Of a DNA stretch of 54,067 nucleotides, positions 10,087 to 19,756 are shown piece after piece. Source of the stretch: Sphingomonadales bacterium EhC05 (GTDB taxonomy: Bacteria > Pseudomonadota > Alphaproteobacteria > Sphingomonadales > Sphingomonadaceae); the NCBI GenBank assembly GCA_001650955.1, contig LXYP01000025.1:1-54067 (forward strand), written 5' to 3'. The translations under genes were made by a program, and so were the position numbers. The notes below the pieces were generated by a model. That model did no database searches. It was not told where the DNA came from and saw only the letters and a program-made list of their open reading frames with translations. Numbering within the stretch: position 1 is the stretch's first letter; each line of letters opens with the position of its first letter.

Positions 10087-10469
10087 TGGGTAAGGCATCA
10101 TCACCCCGCCGCGTTGGCGACAATGAAGCTTTGGCTATGGGCAATTCCATTCGTGGGTCCGCCCAGAAGCTGAACCTTGTTGCGCAGTTGATCCGCGGGA
10201 AGAAAGCGGAAGACGCATTGAACATTCTGTCCTTCTCCAAAAAGGCGATGGCCAAGGATGTCAGCAAAGTTCTGGCGTCGGCCATTGCGAACGCAGAAAA
10301 TAACCACAATCTGGATGTGGACGCTTTGATCGTTCACGAAGCCAGCGTGGGCAAGTCGATCACGATGAAGCGCTGGAAAGCGCGGGCGCGTGGACGTTCT
10401 GCCAAGATCATCAAGCCATTTAGCCGCGTTCGTATCGTTGTTCGCGAACAGCAAGAAGAAGAGGCGTAA
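10086..10469 (+). CDS. rplV: 50S ribosomal protein L22
   Basis: 127 aa, usual length. L22 contributes a long beta hairpin to the exit tunnel, where macrolide-resistance mutations occur. The hairpin segment ([21 protein letters not shown]) is normal, with no insertion or deletion. Overlaps rpsS by one base and lies 2 bp ahead of rpsC. Confidence 0.97.
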   Translation: MGKASSPRRVGDNEALAMGNSIRGSAQKLNLVAQLIRGKKAEDALNILSFSKKAMAKDVSKVLASAIANAENNHNLDVDALIVHEASVGKSITMKRWKARARGRSAKIIKPFSRVRIVVREQQEEEA

Positions 10470-10471
10470 CC

Positions 10472-11173
10472 ATGGGTCAAAAGAGTAATCCTATCGGGCT
10501 CCGCCTGCAGATTAACCGGACTTGGGATAGCCGCTGGTATGCGGAAGGTTCCAACTATGGCGATCTCTTGATGGAAGACATCAAGATGCGGAAATATATT
10601 ATTGAGAATCTGTCTCAAGCCGCAATCTCCAAAGTTGTTATCGAGCGTCCTGCCAAAACCTGCCGCATTTCGATCTATGCTGCGCGCCCTGGTGTTATCA
10701 TCGGTAAAAAAGGTGCGGACATCGAAAAGCTGCGTCGTAAGTTGAGCGACATGTCTTCCGGTGATGTGTCTTTGAACATCGTCGAAATTCGCAAGCCTGA
10801 AGTTGACGCGCAACTGGTCGCACAGGGCATTGGTGATCAGTTGATCCGCCGTGTTGCTTTCCGTCGTGCAATGAAGCGTGCGGTTCAGTCCGCGCTGCGT
10901 CTCGGCGCCGAAGGTATTAAAATTGTTTGTGGTGGTCGTTTGGGCGGAGCAGAAATTGCCCGCGTCGAATGGTACCGTGAAGGCCGCGTGCCGCTCCATA
11001 CGCTGCGCGCCAATATCGATTATGCTGAATATGAAGCGCTGACCGCTTATGGCATTATCGGTATCAAGGTCTGGATTTTTAAAGGCGAGATTTTGGGTCA
11101 CGATCCAATGGCTCAGGACCGTCTGATGGTGGAAGCGCAAACTTCCGGCGTCCGTCCGCAGCACCAACGTTGA
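10472..11173 (+). CDS. rpsC: 30S ribosomal protein S3
   Basis: 233 aa, usual length. S3 lines the mRNA entry channel and helps unwind mRNA. It starts with [12 protein letters not shown]. The KH-domain motif [15 protein letters not shown] and the C-terminal [26 protein letters not shown] signature are both complete. The short spacer to rplP contains a GGAATAGG ribosome binding site. Confidence 0.98.
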   Translation: MGQKSNPIGLRLQINRTWDSRWYAEGSNYGDLLMEDIKMRKYIIENLSQAAISKVVIERPAKTCRISIYAARPGVIIGKKGADIEKLRRKLSDMSSGDVSLNIVEIRKPEVDAQLVAQGIGDQLIRRVAFRRAMKRAVQSALRLGAEGIKIVCGGRLGGAEIARVEWYREGRVPLHTLRANIDYAEYEALTAYGIIGIKVWIFKGEILGHDPMAQDRLMVEAQTSGVRPQHQR

Positions 11174-11197
11174 TTTTTGAGGAATAGGTAGGGCATC

Positions 11198-11629
11198 ATG
11201 CTGCAACCAAAGAAACATAAATTCCGTAAGGCTTTCAAAGGCCGGATTAAGGGAAAAGCGCCAGGCGGAACGACGCTGAACTTTGGCTCCTATGGCTTGA
11301 AAGCCATGGAACCAGACCGGATTACAGCGCGTCAGATCGAAGCGGCACGCCGCGCGATCACGCGTCACATGAAGCGGCAGGGCCGTTTGTGGATCCGGAT
11401 TTTCCCAGACGTGCCGGTTTCCAAGAAGCCTGCAGAAGTGCGTCAGGGTAAAGGTAAGGGCTCGGTTGAATATTGGGCTTGCCGGGTCAAGCCAGGCCGG
11501 ATCATGTTTGAGCTCGACGGCGTCCCTGGACCCGTTGCAGCGGTCGCTTTCGAGCGCGCGGCAATGAAGCTCCCCATCAAGACGAAAGTTGTGGCTCGCC
11601 TTGGCGACACGTCACATCTGGAAGGTTAA
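11198..11629 (+). CDS. rplP: 50S ribosomal protein L16
   Basis: 143 aa, usual length. It organises the A-site region and the 5S rRNA neighbourhood. It begins [16 protein letters not shown] and contains [18 protein letters not shown], where the Arg that YcfD-type oxygenases hydroxylate in E. coli would lie. Five bases before rpmC. Confidence 0.97.
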   Translation: MLQPKKHKFRKAFKGRIKGKAPGGTTLNFGSYGLKAMEPDRITARQIEAARRAITRHMKRQGRLWIRIFPDVPVSKKPAEVRQGKGKGSVEYWACRVKPGRIMFELDGVPGPVAAVAFERAAMKLPIKTKVVARLGDTSHLEG

Positions 11630-11634
11630 GGCAA

Positions 11635-11853
11635 ATGAGCATCAAGACAGAAGATTTGCGCACCAAGACTGACGATCAGCTCGAAACCGAACTGGGTGAG
11701 TTGAAGCGCGAGGCGTTTAACCTGCGCTTTCAAGCGGCGACCAACCAGCTCGAGAAGCCGAGCCGGACCCGCGAAGTGCGGCGCACGATCGCGAAAATCA
11801 AAACCTTGCAGAATGAGCGCGCCACGGCCGCCGCTGCGACAGCGAAGGCGTAA
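11635..11853 (+). CDS. rpmC: 50S ribosomal protein L29
   Basis: 72 aa, two-helix protein at the tunnel exit beside L23. The typical motif LKREAFNLRFQAATNQLEKPSRTREVRRTIAKIKT is seen, followed by a short Ala-rich end. Nine bases ahead of rpsQ. Confidence 0.96.
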   Translation: MSIKTEDLRTKTDDQLETELGELKREAFNLRFQAATNQLEKPSRTREVRRTIAKIKTLQNERATAAAATAKA

Positions 11854-11862
11854 GGAACCAAT

Positions 11863-12228
11863 ATGCCAAAACGTATTCTCACCGGCACGGTAGTGTCAGA
11901 CAAAGCCGACAAGACTATTGTCGTCAATGTCGAGCGCAAAGTGAAACATCCTCTTTACGGCAAAATCATGCGTCGTACGAAGAAATATCACGCGCATGAC
12001 GAGAACAATGAAATGAGCATTGGTGAAACCGTGCGCATTGAAGAAACAAGGCCAATTTCCAAGTTGAAGACCTGGAAAGTACTGGAACGGGTTGGCTCGG
12101 CTGCAGGCCTGGCAACACCGACAGTGAAAGAATTGACGGCCAATGATCCTGCCGATGACAAGATCAAGGCGCCAGAAAAATCCGCAGACGTGAAAGCGGA
12201 AGAAACAGCAGCTGAAGAAAAAGCTTAA
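11863..12228 (+). CDS. rpsQ: 30S ribosomal protein S17, with acidic C-terminal tail
   Basis: 121 aa against the usual 80-90. The first 85 or so residues are a standard OB-fold S17 ([53 protein letters not shown]). The remaining 35 residues are rich in Lys, Glu and Ala ([20 protein letters not shown]). S17 binds the 16S 5' domain early in assembly. The extension is probably disordered and lineage specific; its role is unknown. Confidence 0.97.
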   Translation: MPKRILTGTVVSDKADKTIVVNVERKVKHPLYGKIMRRTKKYHAHDENNEMSIGETVRIEETRPISKLKTWKVLERVGSAAGLATPTVKELTANDPADDKIKAPEKSADVKAEETAAEEKA

Positions 12229-12281
12229 AGTTAAACTGATGCTCCAGATGGTTGGAGCGGAATGAAGAAGGAATTGGATCC

Positions 12282-12650
12282 ATGATCCAGATGCAATCGA
12301 ACTTGGAAGTCGCTGACAATAGCGGAGCCAAACGCGTGCAGTGCATCAAGGTGCTCGGCGGGTCAAAACGCCGTTTTGCCGGCGTTGGTGATATTATTGT
12401 CGTGTCGATCAAGGAAGCGGCTCCCCGCGGCAAGGTCAAAAAGGGCGACGTGCACCGCGCGGTGATCGTTCGTACCAAGAAGGACATTCGCCGTAAGGAT
12501 GGTTCGGTTATCCGTTTCGACAGCAATGCTGCGGTTCTGGTCAACAATGCGCAGGAGCCTATCGGTACCCGCATCTTTGGCCCGGTGGTTCGCGAGTTGC
12601 GTGCCAAGAAACATATGAAAATCATCAGTCTTGCGCCGGAGGTAATCTAG
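12282..12650 (+). CDS. rplN: 50S ribosomal protein L14
   Basis: 122 aa from the ATG at 12282 ([18 protein letters not shown]), the exact family start; AAGAAGGA lies upstream. An in-frame upstream start would add ten non-family residues. L14 forms intersubunit bridges and binds L19 and the silencing factor RsfS. Conserved [20 protein letters not shown] and [17 protein letters not shown] segments are present. First gene after S17, at the classical S10/spc junction, with no clear promoter in the 53-bp gap. Confidence 0.97.
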   Translation: MIQMQSNLEVADNSGAKRVQCIKVLGGSKRRFAGVGDIIVVSIKEAAPRGKVKKGDVHRAVIVRTKKDIRRKDGSVIRFDSNAAVLVNNAQEPIGTRIFGPVVRELRAKKHMKIISLAPEVI

Positions 12651-12652
12651 TC

Positions 12653-12973
12653 ATGGCCAATGCAAAGATCAAAAAAGGCGACACCGTTGTTGTCTTGTCC
12701 GGCAAGGACAAGGGCAAATCCGGTGAAGTGACCAAGGTCATGCCAAAGGACGGCAAGCTGCTCGTCGCTGGCGCCAATGTCGCTATCCGGCACCGTAAAC
12801 CAACCCAGGCCAATCCTCAGGGTGGCCTCGAGCGTCGCGAAGCACCGATGCACATCAGCAAGGTGGCTTTGGCCGACCCTAAAGATGGCAAGCCAACCCG
12901 CGTTCGCTTTGAAGAAAAAGACGGAAAGATGGTCCGCGTGGCTGTGAAATCCGGGGAGAAAATCGATGGTTGA
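12653..12973 (+). CDS. rplX: 50S ribosomal protein L24
   Basis: 106 aa, usual length. This KOW-domain assembly initiator binds near the 5' end of 23S rRNA. The KOW motif [21 protein letters not shown] is at the N terminus. Overlaps the start of rplE by 8 bp. Confidence 0.97.
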   Translation: MANAKIKKGDTVVVLSGKDKGKSGEVTKVMPKDGKLLVAGANVAIRHRKPTQANPQGGLERREAPMHISKVALADPKDGKPTRVRFEEKDGKMVRVAVKSGEKIDG

Positions 12974-13550
12974 TACCAAATATACTCCACGTATGCGTTC
13001 CAAATATGATGACGAAATCGCCAAGGCGATGCAGGAAAAGTTCAACTATTCCAACGTCATGGAAATACCCAAGATCACCAAGATCACGATCAACATGGGT
13101 GTCGGCGAAGGTAGTCAGGACAAGAAGAAAGTCACGATTGCGGCCGCTGAGATGGAATTGATTGCCGGCCAAAAGCCAGTGATTACCAAGGCGAAAAACT
13201 CGATCGCGACGTTCAAGCTGCGCGAAGGCATGCCGATTGGCTGCAAAGTGACTCTGCGCCGCGAGCGGATGTATGAGTTTCTGGACCGGCTGATTACGGT
13301 TGCGATGCCCCGTATCCGAGATTTTCGTGGTTTGAACCCGAAAAGCTTTGACGGCCGTGGCAATTTCGCCATGGGACTGAAAGAGCAGATCATTTTCCCT
13401 GAGATTGCCTATGACAATATTGATGTTGTCCGCGGCATGGACGTGATTGTGACGACCTCTGCGAAAAATGACGACGAAGCGCGTGAATTGCTGAAGCTGT
13501 TCGGCTTCCCGTTCCCGCAGGACGAAGAAGAAGAAAAAGAAGCAGCATAA
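12966..13550 (+). CDS. rplE: 50S ribosomal protein L5
   Basis: 194 aa. L5 carries 5S rRNA into the 50S subunit and contacts P-site tRNA. Signature [43 protein letters not shown]. The last ten or so residues (DEEEEKEAA) form an acidic tail beyond the usual 179-187 aa length. The start overlaps rplX, with GGGGAGAA as its ribosome binding site. Confidence 0.97.
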   Translation: MVDTKYTPRMRSKYDDEIAKAMQEKFNYSNVMEIPKITKITINMGVGEGSQDKKKVTIAAAEMELIAGQKPVITKAKNSIATFKLREGMPIGCKVTLRRERMYEFLDRLITVAMPRIRDFRGLNPKSFDGRGNFAMGLKEQIIFPEIAYDNIDVVRGMDVIVTTSAKNDDEARELLKLFGFPFPQDEEEEKEAA

Positions 13551-13613
13551 GGCTGCACCCGAATTTATCCGTTTCCATCTGGAAACACGCAAGAAAGGAA
13601 GAGAACTTAAGTC

Positions 13614-13919
13614 ATGGCGAAACTGAGTTCCATTAATAAAAACAACCGACGCAAGAAGCTGGTAAAAAAATATGCCGGCCGATATGCGCGATTAAAGGCG
13701 AAAGCGAATGACGAGTCTCTTGACGAGACCGAACGTCTGATGGCGCGCCTCAAAATGGCGGAAATCCCACGCAATGGTAATCCAACCCGCGTGCGTAACC
13801 GCTGCGAAACCACAGGACGTCCTCGCGGCTATTACCGCAAGTTCCGTCTCTGCCGTATCGAGCTGCGTGATATGGCCAATCATGGCCTGATCCCCGGCGT
13901 AACGAAATCAAGCTGGTAA
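13614..13919 (+). CDS. rpsN: 30S ribosomal protein S14 (long, zinc-free type)
   Basis: 101 aa, the long C-minus form lacking the CxxC zinc pairs. It contains [40 protein letters not shown], the standard C-terminal signature. It assembles into the 30S head with S3 and S10. The 63-bp gap after rplE includes AAGGAAGAGAA upstream of the start. The zinc-independent form means no zinc-responsive paralogue switch is expected from this copy. Confidence 0.97.
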   Translation: MAKLSSINKNNRRKKLVKKYAGRYARLKAKANDESLDETERLMARLKMAEIPRNGNPTRVRNRCETTGRPRGYYRKFRLCRIELRDMANHGLIPGVTKSSW

Positions 13920-13931
13920 AGGGAAGAACAT

Positions 13932-14327
13932 ATGGCTTTTACCGATCCCTTAGGTGACATGCTCACCCGTATCCGCAATGGACAGCAAGCGCGCAAAGAT
14001 AGCGTCGTAACTCCTGCGTCCAAATTGCGCGGTGCTGTTTTGGAAGTTTTGCAGCGCGAAGGTTATATTCGCGGCTACAGCGATGAAGAGGTGAACAAGC
14101 ACCCCGGCATTCGTATCGAATTGAAATATTTTGAAGGCGAGCCGGCTATCCGCCACGTGGCCCGCGTTTCAAAACCCGGTCGTCGGATCTACAGCGGTTC
14201 CCAGGAACTGCCACGCGTCCGCAACGGTCTGGGTATCACCATCGTCTCCACACCCAAGGGTGTTTTGTCGGACGCGGAAGCGCGTCAGCAGAATGTCGGC
14301 GGCGAAGTACTGGCTGAGGTATTCTAA
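13932..14327 (+). CDS. rpsH: 30S ribosomal protein S8
   Basis: 131 aa, usual length. It binds the 16S central domain and in E. coli represses the spc operon at the L24-L5 junction. It starts [18 protein letters not shown] and ends [14 protein letters not shown]...GGEVLAEVF. Twelve bp after rpsN, 2 bp before rplF. Confidence 0.97.
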   Translation: MAFTDPLGDMLTRIRNGQQARKDSVVTPASKLRGAVLEVLQREGYIRGYSDEEVNKHPGIRIELKYFEGEPAIRHVARVSKPGRRIYSGSQELPRVRNGLGITIVSTPKGVLSDAEARQQNVGGEVLAEVF

Positions 14328-14329
14328 TC

Positions 14330-14863
14330 ATGTCCCGTATCGGAAAAAAAGAAATTGCTATCCCAGCCGGCGTTACCGCCAGCATGGAAGATGGCCTGGT
14401 CAAGGTTAAGGGACCCAAGGGCGAGCTTTCGACCCCGATGGTTGACGATCTTGAATATAATCTGAGTGATGGCGGCTTGCTGGTAACACCGGCAAATAAG
14501 TCAACACGCGCTCGTGCCTATTGGGGCATGCAGCGGACATTGGTCCAGAATCTGGTTGAAGGCGTTACCGAAGGTTTCACCAAGGTTCTTGAAATCAATG
14601 GCGTTGGTTATCGTGCGGCAGTGCAGGGCAAGATCCTCAATCTGCAGCTCGGTTTCAGTCATGACGTGAATTTTCCTATTCCGGACGGCATCACCATCAA
14701 GACGCCCGATCAGACAACGATCGAAATCGCCGGCATGGACAAACAGCAAGTGGGTCAGGTTGCCGCAGAAATACGGCGCTGGCGCAAGCCCGAGCCGTAT
14801 AAGGGCAAAGGTATCAAATATCGCGGAGAATATATTTTCCGCAAAGAAGGGAAGAAGAAATAA
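14330..14863 (+). CDS. rplF: 50S ribosomal protein L6
   Basis: 177 aa, usual length. L6 lies near the factor-binding site. It starts MSRIGKKEIAIPAGV, and the C-terminal RRWRKPEPYKGKGIKYRGE signature is present. Part of the spc operon, spaced 3 bp from rplR. Confidence 0.97.
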   Translation: MSRIGKKEIAIPAGVTASMEDGLVKVKGPKGELSTPMVDDLEYNLSDGGLLVTPANKSTRARAYWGMQRTLVQNLVEGVTEGFTKVLEINGVGYRAAVQGKILNLQLGFSHDVNFPIPDGITIKTPDQTTIEIAGMDKQQVGQVAAEIRRWRKPEPYKGKGIKYRGEYIFRKEGKKK

Positions 14864-14866
14864 GCC

Positions 14867-15220
14867 ATGGCGAATATTTCTCAATTCAAACGGCGCCAGC
14901 AACGCGTTCGCAGCAAATTGCGGAAGCGCGGGCTCTCCAAGCCTCGTTTGTCCGTGCATCGCACCAGCCGGCACATTTATGCGCAGGTTATTGATGACGC
15001 TGAGGGCAAAACAGTCGCGGCCGCTTCAACCATCGACAAAGCGTCGAAAGTCAAAACGGGCGCTGACAGCAATGCTGCAGCAGATGTCGGCAAACGGGTT
15101 GCGGAAGCGGCCAAGAAGGCTGGCGTAACCGAAGTAATTTTTGACCGTGGCGGGTTTCTGTTTCACGGACGTGTGAAGGCCTTGGCCGACGCAGCACGTG
15201 AAGGCGGATTGGAGTTTTAA
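14867..15220 (+). CDS. rplR: 50S ribosomal protein L18
   Basis: 117 aa, usual length. It binds 5S rRNA with L5 and L25. [21 protein letters not shown] and the C-terminal [26 protein letters not shown] signature are present. One base separates its stop from the ATG of rpsE. Confidence 0.97.
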   Translation: MANISQFKRRQQRVRSKLRKRGLSKPRLSVHRTSRHIYAQVIDDAEGKTVAAASTIDKASKVKTGADSNAAADVGKRVAEAAKKAGVTEVIFDRGGFLFHGRVKALADAAREGGLEF

Positions 15221-15221
15221 T

Positions 15222-15959
15222 ATGGCCGACGAGAAAACTACAGCAGAAGGCGCACCAGCCGCAGCTGCACCGGCAGAAGCTGCTCCAGCTGCACCTGCAG
15301 TTGAGAACAAGCCTCAGGAACGCCAGGGACGCGGCGGAAATCGTGGCGGCAACAACCGTGGCGGTGGTCGTGATAATCGTGGCGGAGGCCGTGGACGCGG
15401 TGGACGTGGCAATAATGACGGTGGCGAAGAGCTGATTGAGAAATTGGTTCACATCAACCGCGTGTCGAAAACTGTCAAGGGCGGTAAGCGCTTCGGTTTC
15501 GCAGCATTGGTTGTTGTCGGTGACGGCAAGGGCCGTGCAGGCTTCGGTAAAGGCAAGGCGCGCGAAGTGCCTGAAGCCATTACCAAGGCAACGGCAGCCG
15601 CGAAAAAGAAAATGGTTCGTATCCCATTGCGCGAAGGTCGTACTTTGCATCATGATGGTACCGGAAAATTCGGCGCAGGTAATGTGACCGTACGCTCGGC
15701 GCCTCCAGGAACCGGCATTATCGCTGGTGGTCCAATGCGTGCCGTATTCGAAAGCCTCGGCGTTGCAGATGTTGTGACCAAGTCCAATGGTACCGCCAAT
15801 CCTTATAACATGATCCGGGCGACATTTGTTGCGCTGGTCGACCAAAGCAGTCCGAAATCTGTGTCGCAACGTCGCGGCAAGAAAGTGGCTGATCTCTTGG
15901 GTCGCAGCGGATCGTCGGAAGCCGAAGCAGCAGCTGATGCTGCCGCGGTTACGGAGTGA
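15222..15959 (+). CDS. rpsE: 30S ribosomal protein S5, with Ala-rich and RGG-rich N-terminal extension
   Basis: 245 aa against about 166 in E. coli. The core ([20 protein letters not shown] onward, ending in the LLGRS segment) is a standard S5, which acts in decoding fidelity and mRNA unwinding at the entry channel. Before it lie about 60 extra residues: an Ala/Pro/Glu stretch (11-30) and then an RGG/RG box (36-65: [22 protein letters not shown]). A short Ala/Glu tail ends the protein. The ATG at 15222 follows GGAG in the end of rplR. RGG boxes bind RNA and are arginine-methylated in eukaryotes; in S5 this would add an RNA-binding tail near the mRNA entry, which is inference. Confidence 0.96.
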   Translation: MADEKTTAEGAPAAAAPAEAAPAAPAVENKPQERQGRGGNRGGNNRGGGRDNRGGGRGRGGRGNNDGGEELIEKLVHINRVSKTVKGGKRFGFAALVVVGDGKGRAGFGKGKAREVPEAITKATAAAKKKMVRIPLREGRTLHHDGTGKFGAGNVTVRSAPPGTGIIAGGPMRAVFESLGVADVVTKSNGTANPYNMIRATFVALVDQSSPKSVSQRRGKKVADLLGRSGSSEAEAAADAAAVTE

Positions 15960-15964
15960 ATCTA

Positions 15965-16141
15965 ATGGCTAAAGTAAAAATCAAGCAAACCGGCTCGCCG
16001 ATCCGTCGTCCGCAGGACCAGCGCAAGACGCTGATCGGATTGGGCCTCAATAAAATGCACCGTGTTTCCGAACTGGAAGACACAGTAGAGGTGCGCGGCA
16101 TGATCCGTAAGGTGAGTCACCTTGTGGAAATTGTTGAATAA
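15965..16141 (+). CDS. rpmD: 50S ribosomal protein L30
   Basis: 58 aa from ATG 15965 ([23 protein letters not shown]). It matches the short bacterial L30 with [14 protein letters not shown]. The GTG nine bases upstream would only add MNL and overlap rpsE, so it is not preferred. Confidence 0.95.
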   Translation: MAKVKIKQTGSPIRRPQDQRKTLIGLGLNKMHRVSELEDTVEVRGMIRKVSHLVEIVE

Positions 16142-16204
16142 GCAATAGCCGCTCGCTTCTGGCGAGAATATTAGTGCGAATTAAAGCGAAAGCGAGTGCA
16201 AGAC

Positions 16205-16759
16205 ATGAAATTAAACGAACTTAGAGACAATGACGGTGCCCGCAAATCACGTACGCGTGTTGGCCGGGGTATTGGTTCCGGCAAGGGCAAAACTGCCGGA
16301 CGTGGCCAGAAGGGTCAGAAGTCCCGCTCCGGTGTCTCGATCAATGGTTTTGAAGGTGGTCAGATGCCACTTCACATGCGTCTGCCAAAACGTGGTTTCA
16401 ACAACCCGTTCGGCACCGACTATGCAGAAGTGAACCTGGGCATGATCCAGAAATTTATCGACAGCAAGCGCCTCGCCAACAAGGGCACGCTGGACCATGA
16501 CGCTTTGAAAGAAGCTGGCTTGGCACGTGGCGGCAAAGACGGTGTCCGTCTGCTCGCCAAGGGCGAATTGAAAGCGAAAATCACAATTTCAGTAGCTGGT
16601 GCTTCCAAAGCAGCGGTTGAAGCGGTCGAAAAAGCGGGCGGCAAGGTAGAAATACTCGCTGCAAGCGGCGCGCGTCGTCCGAAGGGCGAAAAGAAGGCAA
16701 CCCCTTCGAAACCCGCCAAAGAGAAAAAAGCCGCCAATCGGGCGAAGAAAAAAGACTGA
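16205..16759 (+). CDS. rplO: 50S ribosomal protein L15, with Lys-rich tail
   Basis: 184 aa against the usual 145-160. The N-terminal core [30 protein letters not shown] and [18 protein letters not shown] are standard. After about residue 150 a Lys/Ala tail ([20 protein letters not shown]) is added. L15 is a late assembly protein of the 50S. A terminator-like hairpin follows 9 bp after the stop. Confidence 0.96.
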   Translation: MKLNELRDNDGARKSRTRVGRGIGSGKGKTAGRGQKGQKSRSGVSINGFEGGQMPLHMRLPKRGFNNPFGTDYAEVNLGMIQKFIDSKRLANKGTLDHDALKEAGLARGGKDGVRLLAKGELKAKITISVAGASKAAVEAVEKAGGKVEILAASGARRPKGEKKATPSKPAKEKKAANRAKKKD

Positions 16760-16767
16760 TTTTCCAT

Positions 16768-16801
16768 AGAGGTCCCGCAGTGCGGGGCCTCTCTTATTTT
16801 T
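16768..16801 (+). terminator. Terminator-like hairpin between rplO and secY
   Basis: AGAGG-T-CCCGC (16768-16778) pairs with GCGGG-G-CCTCT (16782-16792) around AGT, followed by CTTATTTTT. It lies in the 160-bp gap before secY and probably reduces read-through from the highly expressed r-protein genes into secY-adk. Confidence 0.75.
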
Positions 16802-16919
16802 CCCTCGGTGCGGCTATCAGTCCAAGAGCCTTGTTTTTCCGATAGCAACATCCGATATGGGACCGATGCAGAGATGTGGAGAAGAGTCTCCATGAAGCGC
16901 GGGGCAAGGAACAACTAGA

Positions 16920-18293
16920 ATGGCATCAAAAGCCGATCAGGTCGGAGCAAATCTCAATCTGGCAAAATTTGGCGAAGCAACCGAGCTTCGCCAGCGCATC
17001 TGGTTCACTCTGGGTGCATTGGTCATTTTCCGTTTGCTCAGTTTCGTCCCGCTGCCCGGCGTCGATCCGGTCGTTCTCGCTGATCTTTACGATCAGACAC
17101 GCGGCGGTGTTCTCGATATTTTCAATACATTTTCTGGTGGTTCGCTGGAACGGATGAGCCTGATCGCGCTTGGCGTGATGCCTTATATTACTGCGTCGAT
17201 CGTGGTGCAACTGGGTGCCGCGCTTTCGCCGACACTCGCTGCGATCAAGAAAGAAGGCGAAGCCGGGCGCAAGAAACTCAATCAATATACGCGCTATGGT
17301 ACAGTGGGTCTAACCGCGATTCAGGGCTATTTCATTGCTGTCGGCCTGGAAGCCTATGCTTCGCAATCCGGCCTGCAAGCTGTGGTTGAACCGGGCATGA
17401 TGTTCCGGGTCGGCGCGGTTATCAGTCTGGTCGGTGGTACCTTGTTCCTGATGTGGCTGGGTGAGCAGATCACCAGCCGCGGCATCGGTAACGGTATTTC
17501 GCTGATCATCATGGCGGGTATTGTAGCGCAGATGCCGACCTTTGTCGGCAACCTGATGGAAGGTAGCCGTACTGGTTCGATCAGCGCTCTGACCATCATC
17601 GGCCTGATTGCCATGGTTGTCGGCCTGGTCCTGTTCATCAGTTTCATGGAGCGTGCGCAGAGACGCGTGCTGATCCAATATCCCAAACGCGCCACCCAGA
17701 ATGGCGTGATGCAGGCGGACCGCAGCCACTTGCCACTGAAGGTCAATACCGCCGGTGTGATTCCACCAATTTTCGCTTCATCCCTGTTGCTGATGCCGTT
17801 GACGGTGACGCAATTTGCCGGCAGTTCCGCATCGACGGATAGCGCTGTGGGCGGCGTATTGCAGCAAGTCCTGCAATATCTGAACCATGGGCAGCCGCTC
17901 TATATGCTGCTCTACGCTTCGGGTATCATCTTCTTCTGCTTCTTCTACACCGCGGTGGTTTTCAACCCGGAAGAGACAGCTGATAATCTCAAGAAAAACG
18001 GCGGCTTCGTGCCAGGCATTCGACCCGGCAAGAATACCGCGGACTATCTTGATTATGTGCTGACCCGGATTACCGTCGTGGGCGCCGCCTATCTTGCCTT
18101 CGTCTGCGTACTTCCCGAATATGTGATGGCGCAAACGAGCTTGCCAATCTTCTTCCTGGGTGGCACCAGTTTGCTGATTGTGGTCAATGTGACAGTCGAT
18201 ACGGTCACGCAGATTCAAAGCCATCTGCTGGCCCTGCAATATGGTGACCTGCTCAAGAAAGCCAAGCTCAAGGGCGGACGGCGTAAACGTTAA
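16920..18293 (+). CDS. secY: Sec translocon channel subunit SecY
   Basis: 457 aa, ten predicted membrane helices, inner-membrane protein-conducting channel with SecE and SecG. Typical segments: FVPLPGVDP before the plug, LSLIALGVMPYI-like TM2, LGEQITSRGIGNGISLIIMAGI, and the cytoplasmic loops YPKR and NPEETADNLKKNGGFVPGIRPG that contact SecA and ribosomes. It keeps its canonical place after rplO and before adk. A possible start one residue off is not indicated. Confidence 0.97.
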   Translation: MASKADQVGANLNLAKFGEATELRQRIWFTLGALVIFRLLSFVPLPGVDPVVLADLYDQTRGGVLDIFNTFSGGSLERMSLIALGVMPYITASIVVQLGAALSPTLAAIKKEGEAGRKKLNQYTRYGTVGLTAIQGYFIAVGLEAYASQSGLQAVVEPGMMFRVGAVISLVGGTLFLMWLGEQITSRGIGNGISLIIMAGIVAQMPTFVGNLMEGSRTGSISALTIIGLIAMVVGLVLFISFMERAQRRVLIQYPKRATQNGVMQADRSHLPLKVNTAGVIPPIFASSLLLMPLTVTQFAGSSASTDSAVGGVLQQVLQYLNHGQPLYMLLYASGIIFFCFFYTAVVFNPEETADNLKKNGGFVPGIRPGKNTADYLDYVLTRITVVGAAYLAFVCVLPEYVMAQTSLPIFFLGGTSLLIVVNVTVDTVTQIQSHLLALQYGDLLKKAKLKGGRRKR

Positions 18294-18337
18294 CTTGCTC
18301 GGGCGATCAGACCCAATATAATTTTCAGGGGACAATC

Positions 18338-18985
18338 ATGGACATTATCTTGTTGGGACCGCCGGGCGCCGGCAAAGGTACGCAGGCTGGACGGCTCGAA
18401 GACGAGCATGGCATGATACAATTGTCTACTGGGGACATGCTGCGTGCTGCGGTGAAGGCCGGCACCGAAGTGGGCTTGAAAGCCAAAGCATTGATGGAAG
18501 CCGGCGAATTGGTTCCTGACGAGGTCGTATCCGGGATTATCGGCGATAGACTTGATGAACTCGGACCGGAGCAGGGCGTCATATTTGACGGTTATCCGCG
18601 GACCGCTGCCCAGGCCACAGCGCTCGATGAAATCCTGTCCGCGCGGGGACGCAGCCTGGACCATGTGATCGAACTGGTCGTCGACGAAGATGCGCTGGTT
18701 GCCCGGATCACCGGACGCTTTACCTGCGGAAAATGTGGCGAAGGCTATCATGATACGTTCAAGCAACCGGCCAAGGAAGGCATTTGCGATGTCTGCGGGT
18801 CGTCCGAATTCAAGCGTCGTCCCGACGATACCGAAGAAACGGTGCGCACGCGGATGCAGGAATATCGAGGCAAGACCGCCCCGATTCTCCCAATCTATGA
18901 AACACGCGGCATCGTTCGCAAGGTTGACGGCATGGGCAGCATGGCGCAGGTGAATGACGAGATTGAGGCGGCACTCGCGCTTTGA
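18338..18985 (+). CDS. adk: Adenylate kinase, zinc-LID type
   Basis: 215 aa. It interconverts ATP + AMP and 2 ADP. P loop GPPGAGKGT at 7-15, FDGYPRT at 83-89. The long LID carries four cysteines (130, 133, 150, 153) as CxxC...CxxC, so a structural zinc is expected. Such zinc LIDs are common in Gram-positives and some alphaproteobacteria. It lies 44 bp after secY with AGGGGACA upstream of the ATG. In many alphaproteobacteria rpsM follows directly; here three unrelated genes intervene. Confidence 0.97.
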   Translation: MDIILLGPPGAGKGTQAGRLEDEHGMIQLSTGDMLRAAVKAGTEVGLKAKALMEAGELVPDEVVSGIIGDRLDELGPEQGVIFDGYPRTAAQATALDEILSARGRSLDHVIELVVDEDALVARITGRFTCGKCGEGYHDTFKQPAKEGICDVCGSSEFKRRPDDTEETVRTRMQEYRGKTAPILPIYETRGIVRKVDGMGSMAQVNDEIEAALAL

Positions 18986-19006
18986 ATGTCAATTAGGCAG
19001 GAACGA

Positions 19007-19627
19007 ATGATGCTCAAGACGATGAAATATCTTGCGGGGTCATTGCTGTTGATCACGGCTCTTCCCGCTGTTGCAGAAGTGACCAATAGTGCTGCCAATG
19101 GCTTCACGGTCAAACATCAGGCGACTATTGCCGCGGATGCGGATGCCGTCTGGAAAGCGATGATCGCGCCAAACCGGTACTGGAATCCGGATCATAGCTG
19201 GACCGGCAATGCCGATAATTTCTATCTCGTGCCACAGGCTGGCGGCTGTTTCTGTGAGCTTATCCGCACGACATCAGAGGATAATATCCGAAGCTCGGAC
19301 GGCAGCGTCCAGCATATGCGGGTGATCTATGCCCATAATGGCAAGATGCTGCGCATGTCCGGCGCGCTGGGGCCCTTGCAGGGTGAAGCGGTTGTCGGCA
19401 CCCTGACCATGGCGCTGGTTCCTGCGGATGACAAGACGCTGGTCCATTTTGAATATAAAGTCGGCGGCTATATGGAATTGCTGCTGGAGCAGATTTCGGT
19501 CGGCGTTGACGGTGTCATCGGCGAACAGCTGTCGCGACTGGCGGCATTATTCGTTGTTCCTGAAGACGACGCAGCGCCTGAAGACGAGAGCGAAGCTGAC
19601 TCCACAGCTGATGAAGCGGAAGACTGA
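19007..19627 (+). CDS. Exported SRPBCC/START-like protein
   Basis: 206 aa from ATG 19007 (MMLKTMKYLAGSLLLITALPAVAEV), supported by AGGCAGGA; an ATG at 18986 lacks a ribosome binding site. A clear Sec signal peptide ends near AVAEV. The rest resembles the polyketide-cyclase/Bet v 1 fold: HQATIAADADAVWKAMIAPNRYW at the start, a hydrophobic cavity core and a C-terminal long helix, followed by an acidic tail (EDDAAPEDESEADSTADEAED). It probably binds a hydrophobic ligand in the periplasm; substrate unknown. 21 bp after adk, so possibly read through from it. Confidence 0.75.
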   Translation: MMLKTMKYLAGSLLLITALPAVAEVTNSAANGFTVKHQATIAADADAVWKAMIAPNRYWNPDHSWTGNADNFYLVPQAGGCFCELIRTTSEDNIRSSDGSVQHMRVIYAHNGKMLRMSGALGPLQGEAVVGTLTMALVPADDKTLVHFEYKVGGYMELLLEQISVGVDGVIGEQLSRLAALFVVPEDDAAPEDESEADSTADEAED

Positions 19628-19647
19628 TTAGGGCTGCATTTCAAGGC

Positions 19648-19677
19648 TTTACCTGAGCCTCCTAATGGTTCTATTGT
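19648..19677 (+). promoter_or_regulatory. Candidate gdhA promoter
   Basis: TTTACC (19648-19653), an 18-bp spacer, then TATTGT (19672-19677), each matching four of six consensus positions. It lies about 80 bp before gdhA and after the stop of the preceding gene. Confidence 0.4.
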
Positions 19678-19756
19678 AATCTCATGTTCGCTGGCGACTC
19701 GAGGGCGTCACCATCGATAATCGGGCGCGCAATTATTCACTTTAGGGGGGAAGACT

